From assembly GCA_037576215.1 (NCBI GenBank), contig JBANDB010000006.1, positions 6,001,499 through 6,065,498 on the forward strand: 64,000 nt of DNA. Direction: 5' to 3'. Under the pieces are notes generated by a model, which was not told the origin of the DNA, searched no databases, and was given only the letters and a program-made list of their open reading frames with translations. How positions within the stretch are numbered: position 1 is the first letter of the stretch; the number at the start of each line of letters is the position of its first letter. The DNA is from Armillaria gallica (lineage: Eukaryota > Basidiomycota > Agaricomycetes > Agaricales > Physalacriaceae). Of this stretch, positions 1 to 10,539 are shown piece after piece. A program made the position numbers and the translations under genes.

Positions 1-483
1 TCGTGGTTGCAAAAGTACAGTGTTCAATGCGCTTACATAAGATGCCGAAAGACGTCACTAATCGGAGTTGACGTTGAACGTTGAATTGGGAAAGCTGAGA
101 TTGAAATGCTAGCCTGCCGAAAGTCATCCCGACCAAACACATCCCGCCATCTCGAAATGTCCGCTACGACTATGTCCAAGAGGCCACTAGCGCAGCCTGA
201 AACCATTTCGCTCGAGACCAACTCCTTTATACCCAATTTATCGGAAGGTGCGACTGTAAGGACCCCTCGGCTTTGCCAATAAAGGGTATCCCGACACATT
301 TTACGGTGTACACAAACTGGATCAAATTCTCATTGAACAAGAGAGCTCTTTACCATCTATAACGGCATATCCGAATCGTCGATCAATCGGATTGACCGGA
401 ACGAGGTATTCGGCATAAAAGACGCGCGTCCTAAGTTTGCTGTCCTTCCGGGCATACCTTCCTCCTCCTCCTTCAATATTACC
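1..483. other. Left edge, no recognisable gene
   Basis: The stretch upstream of the reductase holds an 88-codon open frame on the minus strand (33-299) and an 80-codon one (357-599) that overlaps the reductase. Neither has a recognisable motif or clean splice signals. The region probably contains the reductase promoter and perhaps the edge of a neighbouring gene outside the window. Confidence 0.4.
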
Positions 484-1890
484 ATGCCCGCAGTCTGACA
501 AAATTCGAACACAAGAATACTAGTCACTGGGGTGAATGGATACATCGGCTCATGGATCGCTCGGACCCTGCTTGAACGGGGTATAGCTGTACGGGGCACA
601 GTACGGAACGAAAAGAAGGGTAAGCATCTGAAAGAGCTCTTTTCTTCCTATGAGGACAGGTTCCAGCTCGTCGAGGTGCCCGATATCATGGCGGTGCGAA
701 CACGATCATTCATAATATCATGAACTGATTTATTTGACAGGACGGTGCATTCGATAAAGCAGTTCAGGACGTCGACGGCGTCATTCATACAGCCTCACCT
801 GTCGTCTTGACTGCGGTGGATCCGGAAGGTGAGATAATTTCGAGGGGCACTTTCCTTTACTCGGAGTAAACGTTTGGATTAGAGGTTATCGGACCGGCTG
901 TCAAGGGAACGCTCAGTTTACTAACCAGCGTCGCCAAGTTTGGGTGAATGTGCCACACTCCTCTTCCGACGCGATATACTAACTGGGATAGGGCACAAGT
1001 TCAGCGCGTGGTCGTTACGTCTTCATGCACCGCCGTCTTCCATTTTCCCTCTGAACCCACGGTCTTCTCAGAGGCCGACTGGAACGAGCAAGCAGTCAAT
1101 GAAGTCGAGGAGAAAGGAAGCGATGCTTCTTTTGCTGCGAAATATTGCGCGTCTAAGACTTTGGCGGAAAGAGGTTAGTTACTATTCCTTGCGCCTAGTT
1201 TCTCGAGATCTCACCATCTGGATGATAGCTGCTTGGGACTTCTTTGAAAAACACAAAACCGCGTTACCTTGGGATCTCTCAGTTATAAACCCACCCAATG
1301 TAAGTTCCTGCAGACAAATCCTAATTATATCATATCGCTAACCCTTGTTTAGGTTCACGGGGTGAGTCCCAAGCGTCGTTTGTCCCTTCTTCTATGTGCT
1401 GATCAAAAGGCAGCCTTTTATCAATGAAGTAGCAAATCCCCAATCACTCGGATACGCTACGAACGAATGGTACAACATCGTTGTCAGCGGGAGCATGAGC
1501 CCCGAAGACATGGCTACCCAAGGTCACTGCTGGGTCGACGTTCGTGATTTAGCAGAGGCACACGTCCGGGCTTTGTTCGTCGAAGCTGCCGGAGGTGAGA
1601 GGATTATCGTGTCAGCAGGCCCGTATGTATGGCAGGACTGGCGTAAGTGCTTCATCATTCCTACATGTCAGTATCTTATGTCCAAGAAAGTGGATGTCGC
1701 CAACTCGCTATCCCCTTCGCCTATCCCATCGCATCGTCTTCCGGTAGGCGTTCCGGGCGCTGGGGCTGGGGCCAGTTATCTGATGAGCTACCGCACTGAC
1801 AAGCAAGCAAGGATATTGGGGTTGAATTTCAGGACGAAAGCGGACACTGCGCGCGACGTTTTGACTGATTTCGAGCGGCTTGGGTGGTGA
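484..1890 (+). pseudogene. NAD(P)-dependent epimerase/dihydroflavonol-reductase-like gene with a stop at codon 5
   Basis: This is an extended short-chain dehydrogenase of the dihydroflavonol-4-reductase/methylglyoxal-reductase type, a soluble NAD(P)H-dependent carbonyl reductase family. The Rossmann motif [12 protein letters not shown] sits at the N terminus, and the catalytic YCASK (Y-x3-K) follows VVVTSS in the exon at 992-1174. Removing seven introns (694-740, 829-882, 944-991, 1175-1228, 1300-1352, 1362-1413, 1643-1690) gives one continuous frame ending in TGA at 1888-1890, including a nine-base exon (1353-1361). The family normally starts MPxV a few residues before the Rossmann strand; here ATG CCC GCA GTC at 484 is followed directly by TGA (496-498). 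No other in-frame ATG lies before the Rossmann strand. The rest looks intact, so the nonsense change is recent, or an unseen upstream exon supplies the start. Confidence 0.8.
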
Positions 1891-2032
1891 ACCTCATCTA
1901 TTCTGGACGGATGAAATGAGGTATGGCACAAGGTTACTCTTAAGCTTTGGTGCTACGAAATAGAAACAATCGCATGTATTTCGCTTGCAAATATGATTTT
2001 GAATTCACGACACTACTCTTTGATACCTAGAT
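1891..2032. other. Tail-to-tail intergenic spacer
   Basis: About 140 bp separate the stop codons of two convergent genes. It presumably carries both polyadenylation regions; no separate element is visible. Confidence 0.4.
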
Positions 2033-3965
2033 TCAGAAATCGTCCCCACGCAGCCACCTCTGTACCATTTCCAAGGATTCCTTTGGTTTATCATAAGGGA
2101 CCTGATGAATTTGAGCTCATCTCACTTTTTGTAACGGCTGAAGAAGCTGAACTGACCATGTGCCCTGCTCCATGAATAGTAGCAAACGACAACCCTTTTG
2201 CACTTCGAGTCTTCCCAGCGGGCTTTCCGTCGACATACCAATCTCTCAATTCCTTCCCCGCAAATTCCGTCTGCCCACTCCATTGCAGCGCGAGCGTCCA
2301 TCTCTCATTACCGACCCAGTTGCATATCCAGTCGTACGAGCCTACGTAGATAAGCACCTTGACACCACGCTCAAGAAGAGCAGCAACGTAGTCTTTAGTG
2401 GGATGGAGAGTATCCTGAGCGGCGCGGAAGTCACTGCCTACGTCACTGTTGCACGAAGTGAAGTTGGCGGTCAGTGAGGGATCCACACCAAGCAGGGTAC
2501 GAATGTCCGGATCGTCGAGGTACTGGCGGATGTACCTAGTAGGATATCAGGAGGTGAAGATGCAGAGATAATGGTAACGAACTTTGTTACTGGATAGCAG
2601 AGCGTCTCGGAGATATCTCCATCACATTTCCGACTCATGTCGTATGGGTTCATACCTAGGGATTCTTAGCACATCCACATGAAAAGCTAGACTGCGTACC
2701 TGTCTGGCGGTAAGGAGCGCTGAAAACAGAGCTGCAGAAGGAGTATGCGGCGCCGCAGTTGATGGAGTCAAATTGGTCGATGCAGGAACTAGTCATCCAC
2801 TTTTCGCATCTTGATAGCTGCGAAGACCATGGTAAGCGAAGATGACGGAGTATGAGTGGAGGCATACCGTGGATTTCATGTTCACGCAGGTGTTGATGTC
2901 TAGGATTGGGGGGACAGAGGCTGCGGTGCATTGTACGTCGAAATAGGATAGAAGCGTCGTGATGCTGTCCGTTATCCCGTTTCCTTTGTTTAATGAGTAA
3001 ATATCCATACTGTCGTGAAGGACAAGATAAACACGTACCTATCATTACGGAAGTGAGGTTGATAGGTGTCTGGCCAGCAGCTAGTAGCTTTGCGTTGTTG
3101 TCATATACAGCGGAGGCGAATAGAGGCAGGTATCTTCCCTGGACATCAAATTAGCAGTAATCAAAAGGCACGAAATACGAAGCATACCCCGTATGATTCG
3201 CCCGACATATGAAACGCCCTTCCCTTGAATTGGTCGAAATTGCTGAAGAAAATGGTGACAAAGGCAGCTACATCTTGCGCGGCTTCTTCAGACGTGCTCT
3301 ATAAGAAACATATCTTAGACCATCGACAATACAATAACATTGTACATACAACAGTCTCGCCATACTCGGCGTAGGAGAATCCGACTCCGATGGGCTGATC
3401 AATGAAGAATATGTTCGCATTGGTATTCCAACTCTCCGGATGGTACTTGGCCCCGTCAGAATCGAGGACACGACAAGGTCCTGTTGGCGGGATGAGTTCC
3501 TGTTGATTTCTAGGGCATACTTGCGCTCACCTAGTTCCATGAACAAACCAAGCGACGACGAGCAACCCGGACCCCCATTAGTCCAGAATATAACATCATC
3601 TTTGTCCGGGTCGCTCCTGCTCTCGAAAAAGTAGAAGAACAGATGGCGCGCTTCGATATCGATGTACCCAGTGTATGCACTAGAGTATTCCTCGAATCTG
3701 TCGACTATTAGATACTGCGATAGGGCTCGTACCTTACGGTGTCATCACAAAAGTCAGTTTTCTTGATCCTCACAGAGTGCTCAGGGTACAGTGGATGGTC
3801 GAGGATTTCAAAATGGTCATGAGAAACAAGCGAAAGTGATTTCGGATGCGCGACATTTTTGTAATCCAGGTCCCCAGTGGTTGATTTGTCCAGTGCCAGG
3901 GATGTCTGCAAGGCAAAGCTGGAGCAGAGAAGCGAAAAGACAGAAAAAAGGTAGTACACCAACAT
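2033..3965 (-). CDS. Secreted serine carboxypeptidase (peptidase family S10)
   Basis: This serine carboxypeptidase of the carboxypeptidase Y family removes C-terminal residues from peptides in the secretory pathway, vacuole or outside the cell. The start at 3965 gives a hydrophobic signal peptide ([18 protein letters not shown]). Nine introns of about 35-60 bp separate ten exons. The oxyanion-region motif NGGPGCSS lies near 3560. All three catalytic residues are present: Ser in GESYGG (codon about 3194-3196, split from GGRY by an intron), Asp in SYDWICNW (about 2331) and His in GAGHMVPYD (2160-2162, next to the last intron, 2102-2156). The last exon ends LRGDDF at 2033. Several Cys in the middle fit the disulphides usual for the family. 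The protein is about 500 residues, typical length. The first intron (35 bp, just after DDTVR) is unusually short but keeps the frame. The gene looks functional. Confidence 0.9.
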
Positions 3966-4298
3966 GACAGGAACTGCAGACGACGCTGATGATAACGGGT
4001 ATCTTTTTCTTCAGGGCTGGAAGCCACCTGAGAATCCAAGCACAAATATGTGCCCTTGACGCGTGCTGCGATAAGACAACTCCCAGGGACCTATGTTTAT
4101 CTGTAACAGTGATAAAGTCCTCTTCGCCTAGATAGATAACCGGACAAGGTCCGAAAATGGAAGCCCGGGAGGTAAAGTCTGGCACGGAATCTCCGGCCCG
4201 AATCTTTTCCAACGCAAACACGTGCGGCGCGGGGGTTAAACTGGTACCATCAATTTGGCATTTCGCGCTCGACTCTAGCTGGGAAGAGACGGGAAAGC
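3966..4298. promoter_or_regulatory. Divergent promoter region
   Basis: A 333-bp spacer lies between the start of the carboxypeptidase on the minus strand and the start of the two-module protein on the plus strand. It must hold both promoters. No clear TATA box or repeated operator-like site was seen. Confidence 0.4.
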
Positions 4299-7200
4299 AT
4301 GTCCTCGACTTTGAATTCCATTGACTTGCCTCCTGATATTGACACAAACGGGGGGGAGCAAATGATATGGGAGGATACATTTCTTCCGGAAGTTCGAGAC
4401 AATTCTCCAAAGCCAGATAGAGGTGTGTTCTCACAGTTGCGTTCTTATGCGTCCCTGAAATCGTTTCAGTGTTGGATGCACAGGAGATTCATTCTGAAAT
4501 GGTGGATATCGCCGCTCCTGACAACGAGTCTCCGTCGCACAACGATGTTGGTAGCCATGCGCAATCTCCTCAAAGAGACTCTGCGCTACCCTCACCTTTA
4601 AGCGACGCGTCAGGTCATGCAAGGTAAGTATTCAGTGGTCCCTCTGCTCTGGTAGACATCATTGAACGTCATTATTATAAGCTCCGCCGGCCGCTCTAAT
4701 AACGAGGGTATTGATATGCCCTGGGAACGCAAGGTCTCTATATTACTTGTAATGGGGCCAAAACCCGAAAAGGGACCACATAACTCATGGCATACGCACG
4801 AAAATCGTCTCGGAGTTGAGTGGGAGGACATGCGCTGCTCTCCCCAACTCTCTGCCGACCTTCTGAATGACGAGAACTGTCGCGGTTTTATTTATCCTCT
4901 CAGACTGGCCCCGGGAGAGCCACCGGTTCTAGCCACCGGACAGAAATGGGGCCAATGGTACGCGCATTACATGGCGAGTGGATGTTGTTGTCGCAATCAC
5001 GTCCTGTCGGTTAATTAATCTAAACAGACGCTACTGCTTACTCGCTTCCCGGACACGCCTTTCATCTCCGTGACGAGATGTAGTATCGAATCTTTCATCG
5101 AGAAAGTCTGCTCTCCATCTGAGCTTGAGAAGCTGGACCAGTATACTTGCATTATAGCTCGTCTAACTGACCCCTCAAGCGATGACCTGTAAGCATGGAA
5201 TTCTTGTCCTGATATCCTCCCTAATATATGGATCTAGTGCCTCACTACCCTCCCTCGCTTCTCCCACCCGTCTTGCGACATTCGTCTCAGGAATGCGCGA
5301 GCTCTGCAAAAGGACAGCTGTCTTTCCAGATATCGACGAGATGGAGTACGCTGCCCAAAAGTTGCGCGTCATCGAGTGTCTCGACTCCATCGCGCAATCT
5401 GTGACCTCAACACCACGTCCCAAGACTACCGTAGCAGGGGGGAAATTCCCGGGACAGATATACAAACGTGAAGGTTCGCATTGCGAGCGCCACGTGTTGT
5501 TACCAAAACAGATACAGTCGTCAAATTATCGTTCGGTGATGAGGGAAGGACAACACCCAACGTACCGTTGGCTCCAGCAGGATTATGTTCCGTACAACAT
5601 CGAGTGGCGGGTGTTTCTTGTTGGTGGAGAGGTAGTGAAGGTGAGGGTATCAAAGAGGAAGGAGCTGGACAATAGCTGGGTTGCTGAGACGCAATACAGT
5701 CGGTGTCCGCTTTTTGAACTCGAGTTGGGTTCATCTTCCTTTCTTTCATCTGTTCTTTGCTGACAAGGGTAAAGGGAGCGACTAAGAGCGCAGCCAGAGG
5801 ATGAGGACGAGTTCCCCGACTTGACTGCTCATGATGAGGAGTCCCGGATTCGTTCTGATGAAGAGCTTATTGGGTTTGCGGAGCGTACCTTGGCGGCCCT
5901 TGTCCAGCGAGAGACGGAGATTCTAGGACACGTTCCGTCGATTGCGATGCTCTGTCGTCTGGACATTTCGATTATGCGACAATCAAGGTCCGGGCAATTA
6001 CAATACTGGGTTGTAAGTGTCGCTAGGGGCGCTAACGTCCCAATCCACGGTATCGATGACAGCTTTGATACTCTTGGTGTCATCGCCGACGAGTTGGTCG
6101 ATGCACTTAGGAAGAAACCTGGAGCTTGTAAGTTCCTTGTTTCGTATTTAGAGCAGAAAGATACGACTCAATCCCTCTCCAGCGGATCCTTCATTTCCCT
6201 ACTGCCCAGGGAGAGAAATCGCCCCACCAGTGGTACGGGACATACCAGTGGATCGGACAGTTAAGTACATCCTCGTCGTACCAGGCCCTCCCAACTCGTT
6301 CTCTCCAGTTGCCAAGGTATGGGACGACACGCATACCATCGTGAACTCGAACTCTCTCTGGGTGAAAGTCGATTTGCCACGTACAGATGTCCAACTCCTA
6401 GTTACGCATAAAGCGACCAAAGGTTTCATTCATGAAATTCCGTTAAGGGACCTCAAAGATGGTGTTAAGCCCAGGAGAGGGTATTCGGGCGTTTGGATAC
6501 ATCAGTTGGTGGGTACTCTCGATCCATTTCCGGACCTCGTTCTCATGGTATTCTGTTGCAGGTCCTTTTAGGATACTACTGGTCTCGCAGGAGCTTTACA
6601 GACGTGACATTCATGTCGTGGAGTGATTTCATAGACAGAGTCATCGCCGGGAACATCAAAGCAGACATAATCTGGGGTGGTGTAGATCTAACTACTGCTC
6701 TGTAGGCTATCATTTCTCCCTTTCTCCTCGTATTTACCTATACCTAGTGATACGGTCCCTGGGATCAAAGATCCCAGCATGTGCCAGCGCTTCCTCGACT
6801 CTTTGGGTAAACTCAAAGCCAATTTTGGTACCGTCGATGAGCTGCTTCGTGCCGGACGGAAATTCGACGTCATCGGGGACCTTGATAACATCGCTGAGTA
6901 TAGCATGGGAACGCCACGACCAGAAACCGACATCCTCTCACTCGATGGTGAAGACGACAACCTAGATATCCGGTCTTGGATTTTCAAGCGTGAAGGCAGC
7001 CATAATTTTGCTCACGTCCAAGCGTGCATAACGCCGAGCGAACTGCAGCCGCACCCCAAGTATCGATGGTTAAAGCAGCATTATGTTCGCTCGCTGGATC
7101 GCCACGTCGAATGGCATGTCTTTATGATCAAAGGGAAGGTAAAGTGCGTGTTTTATGTAATGCCGATGGACAAGGTCGGGTTGAGGGAGGTTCACGGGGT

Positions 7201-7651
7201 CTCTCGAGATGAATACTCATACCGCTCTGTATGGCTGAGAACGAAAGGCTGGGATTTGGCAACGATGAAGTACGTGAGATCACTTTGCTGTTTCGTGTCT
7301 CGCTAATCCACCTGCAGTACTTTCGCGCATAGAGGCAAACGCCAGCTCGTACACAGGTCAGGCGGGACCCGGGTTTCTCTAGAGCAGGCCGATGCTGAGA
7401 TGAGGGAATTTGCCGAAGGTACCCTGGCCGAGCTGATTCGGGTGGAGAAGCGGAGGTTCGAGGGTCAAACGCTCTCGATAGAGAAGTTTTGCCGGATGGA
7501 TTTGGGAATCATGACGGATGCCAGTGGGCAACTGCAGTACTTTGTGCACGGGATTCGCAGGGGCCCGTTTATCGAGATGTTCCCCTCGGAAGTCGAGGAT
7601 GGGGCCTTTCGGTACCTCAGTAACGAGATATTAAAGGCTCTGAGGGAATAG
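4299..7651 (+). CDS. Two-module protein with ATP-grasp-like repeats
   Basis: The spliced product contains two homologous modules. Each has an N-terminal alpha/beta part (module 1 from about 4680, module 2 from about 6210) followed by K-R-E-G-S-H, a YRWLxQxYV...EWxVF block and a final CRxDxxIM...GQLQY block (5527-6127 and 7000-7651). The order K-R...EW-R-V-F...R-x-D resembles ATP-grasp ligases. However, the Asn-Glu metal-binding pair normally after the last strand is replaced by V-S and H-G, so an active ligase is doubtful. The modules join through an 82-bp intron (6128-6209) that keeps the frame (GA-W-REIA), which is why I call one gene. Further introns include about 4432-4478, 6709-6768 and 7271-7318. 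At 4957/5028 the obvious splice creates a TGA; either module 1 has a one-base lesion, or a longer intron ending at 5088 is used at the cost of one strand. The ATP-grasp assignment is inference. Confidence 0.6.
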
Positions 7652-7791
7652 GTAGGCGCGATCGTCGAAACTGAATTATGGCTGTTTATATGTCTTGAGG
7701 AGCCGATTCTCAATAAAATATTTTGTGCGATTGGTCGGGAGTGCAACCAGTGTGGTGTATCTATTCTCTAAGCGCGAGCCCCCAAGTGGTT

Positions 7792-7881
7792 GGCCGTGTA
7801 GCGTAATGGTTAACGCGCTAGTTTCCGGTGTTCATGATATCGCTAAGCTAGAGATTCCGAGTTCGAGTCTCGGCATGGTCG
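7792..7881 (+). tRNA. tRNA-Arg (anticodon CCG) with intron
   Basis: All arms fold. The acceptor GGCCGTG pairs with CATGGTC, with G as discriminator at 7881. The D-stem is GCGT/ACGC. The anticodon stem CTAGT/GCTAG encloses TT-CCG-G...A. The T-arm is CCGAG-TTCGAGT-CTCGG. A 17-nt intron (7829-7845) lies one base 3' of the anticodon, the canonical site for nuclear tRNA introns, and is needed to close the anticodon arm. The anticodon CCG reads CGG codons. A transposable element lies 70 bp downstream. Confidence 0.93.
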
Positions 7882-7943
7882 TTAGAAAATTGGATTGCCG
7901 TCTTTTATCGAACTTAGTACCAATGCATAGTTCTAAGTTGATT

Positions 7944-8320
7944 CTTCGAAGTAGGGTAGCGCACGAAACCTCTGGGCAGGTAAGTAACTGTTTGTTACTG
8001 ACCCCGCCCCAGGAGGGTAGTTTTGCTACGGTAACTTACCGTTACTTACCTCTCACGTGCATCCTCACATGACGAGCACGCAGATTTTTTCAGGTCCTGT
8101 ATCTTCGCGTTTTTACTCATTTTTTGCTCATTTTCTCTCTCTCAGGAGCTGTTATACATCTGGAAGTATTGAATACATCTACCTCTATATTGTACAAGGA
8201 ACATACATATAATTGCAATGCCTAGCTGACAGTCACATGATTGGTAAGTTACCAGTAAGTTACCGGTAATAAACCCAAGTGTAACGAAACCTAGGTTTCG
8301 TGCGCTACCCTACTTCGAAG
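7944..8320. mobile_element. hAT-type MITE with 8-bp target duplication
   Basis: A 361-bp element (7952-8312) is bounded by perfect 20-bp terminal inverted repeats starting TAGGGTAGCGCACGAAACCT. It is flanked on both sides by CTTCGAAG (7944-7951 and 8313-8320). An 8-bp duplication and a TAGGG-type terminus are typical of hAT elements, and the interior has no transposase frame, so this is a non-autonomous copy. Subterminal GGTAAGTAAC/GGTAACTTACC-type repeats lie inside both ends. The identical arms and duplication suggest recent insertion. Confidence 0.88.
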
Positions 8321-8841
8321 TTCGAAGGCTGAATGGCTGAGTGAGACCCAAAAACCAAAGCAGTTTGTCGACGCGCTATCCCCTGACCAACGAGAGTCAC
8401 TGTGCCATAAATTTTTATTGAAATTTGATGTGCAGGGTACTAGTAGCTATTCTTCTCTAAATTTAATCTAGTCATTTTAGAGGTCACACAATTGATCATC
8501 AAATTTCCCTGCGTGGAGTTTCTTCGCCTGCCCTCTCCATCTAGGATGAATAATTTTACTCCAAAGTTCTCCCAGATTGGAAGCCTTTTTATCTGACATT
8601 CGAGCCTAGTCTATGTTTGCACACCGATAGAGACCTCTAGCATATCTCCTTCATTTGAGTCCGAGCATAGATGATAGGAGGACCACGCCATGAAATCACG
8701 ACGGTGACTTCCATTTCGGGAAGTTCTCTAGCCTTTCCCTTCTACCATCAGTCACCGTCACCGAGGACCGTGGTGTATTTCTATTTCGTGGCCTCAGTCT
8801 AAAGCAACGAATCTCGAACTATTGCTGCACGGTCTCTCACG
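8321..8841. other. Intergenic region and 5' UTR of the next gene
   Basis: No coding frame of note is present. A donor GTAAGTCTGAG at 8842 and an acceptor at 8907 mark an intron in the 5' UTR of the gene starting at 8922, so transcription probably starts in the second half of this stretch. Confidence 0.4.
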
Positions 8842-8921
8842 GTAAGTCTGAGAATCCCGTGATGATTACAACTAACCCACCTTTGTCTCATTATTTTTTA
8901 CAATCAGCGTACACAAACAAT

Positions 8922-10399
8922 ATGGTGCGAATTTCCGATAATTCTGGAAGCTTAACTGCATATCCCGTCCATCGAACGCGCCAGAAAAAGGCGCAAAACT
9001 ATACATCTGCTCATGAAGTCGCTGTCAAGACTACCGTAAAAAAGGAAGAGCCATCTGACAACGATACCATCCCCCTTCTCTTGCATTCCCCCTCTCCGGA
9101 AGTTGACGATATAAATGGCTGGCGACATCCTGCGGAACTCGAATACTTGGAAGCCGTTGATTGGTCGAAAGCCGACGTCATCAAATTCCTCATCACGCAC
9201 TCCTTTTCCGTCCCTGGTAGACCGCCTCACCGAGGACGGTGGACCACCATCACATCTGGAGATGGTTCAACAACAGTCATTCCTACTCCATACCGTATCC
9301 CTCTCATGTTCGCTGCCAACTTTCAGTGGACGTCTCTCCAGCTCGTTCTCTCCGTCGACACAAATATTCTGCAGACGGAATGGAGCGAATATAAAGGGGG
9401 GATACTGCATATCTCCAGGCTGTGCGATGCGTTGCTGTGCTCAGCTCGGAGAGCCATGAATGTCGGAATGAAGCGTACGTGGCGGTGCAAGACGTTCGAT
9501 CGGGCTCTCGTAAGGTATCGCATGGGGTGGCTTCTTTCCGATCCGGGGAAGGTGCAGGAGTTTTGGGATATGTATGGAGATGAGGAATATGGGAAGGATC
9601 CAGTGAAGCTCGGTATGTCCTGAGATATGCAATTTGACACGACGCTCACTCAGATTATTACCATCTAGACTGGAAGAGATGGGTTTTGAAAGGGTATAAA
9701 GGATTCAAACTTGACGAAAAGCAGATCGAGGGTGGTATCTCGTTGGATCAATGGATGGATGGTCTGAAGAAATACAAGGATGATTGGGTGTGGGATGCGG
9801 TCAATGCATTTCCAACATCTCTCTCTGCCCTGCAATGTCTCGCGCATTGGAAGAAAGCAGGAACTTGGGGCCAAGAGCTCGAAGCACCTGCACCCGTAGG
9901 TGGGAGTCTATACTCCCGTCACGCAGATCTGTGCTCAAATACCATGGATGTTGATCCAGTATCGCACGAAATACCCTTCTCCTCCGAACCAGTATCATGC
10001 GATACACACATTATTTCTCCCGACCAGAATCATAATCCGACATCCACCGAGTTCCTTGAAATTCTTCATAGTCGTTTCAAGGCACAGGAACAGCGGATCT
10101 CGCTCCTCGAGGCTGAGGTTAGGAAGCTGAAGCACGGGCAGGCAGACGTTCCATTTCCACTGCATCCATCTCCTCTACCGGCAGCATTCGCACCTGCTAA
10201 GAATTTCCCCGATATACGAGACCGTGAGTGTACGGAAAGTTTTTGGAACGATCCGCTCGAAAGGTTCCTAGATCCGAGGTGCTTGGACGGTCTAGAACCT
10301 GTAGTTATGTCGCGTTCGAGGGCAGAGGAGACTACGGGTGAAACATCTTCAGCAGGACCGATAAAGTCCTTGCGTAAACTGCAGAAGACTGGAACTTAA
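8922..10399 (+). CDS. Hypothetical fungal protein with C-terminal coiled coil
   Basis: No family is recognised. Upstream in-frame ATGs at 8859 and 8862 fall inside a 5' UTR intron (8842-8907), so the likely start is ATG at 8922 (MVRISDNSG). One internal intron (9613-9668) joins VKL to DWKRW in frame, giving about 470 residues. The N-terminal third is low-complexity and acidic. The middle is rich in aromatic residues (WRCKTFDRALVRYRMGW, DWKRWVLKGYKGFKL) and looks globular. Near 10050-10140 a short heptad segment (LEILHSRF...RISLLEAEVRKL) predicts a coiled coil. It converges on the next gene, 140 bp away, which also ends in a coiled coil. Confidence 0.65.
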
Positions 10400-10539
10400 A
10401 CCATTCCAATCATATTTAAATCAACGCTCTTCACTTCACGTCTCTTCAAATCAGGATGTCAGAAATTGTCTCGTGGCGGTCGGGACCTTTATTTTGAGCT
10501 AGCGTTACTGTCACAATATTTCCTTGCTGCAAATTCGAT

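Noticed and set aside
484..540. Selenocysteine or readthrough at the TGA of the reductase
   Set aside because: Fungi of this group are not known to use selenocysteine generally, and relatives have no conserved Cys or Sec here; a plain nonsense change is simpler.
3817..4434. 205-codon minus-strand frame
   Set aside because: It runs through the first exon of the carboxypeptidase in another frame and through the first exon of the plus-strand gene at 4299. Both of those are supported by family motifs or splicing, and this frame shows no recognisable domain.
8859..8921. Start codons at 8859 and 8862 for the gene ending at 10399
   Set aside because: They lie inside a 5' UTR intron (donor 8842, acceptor 8907); ATG at 8922 follows the acceptor.
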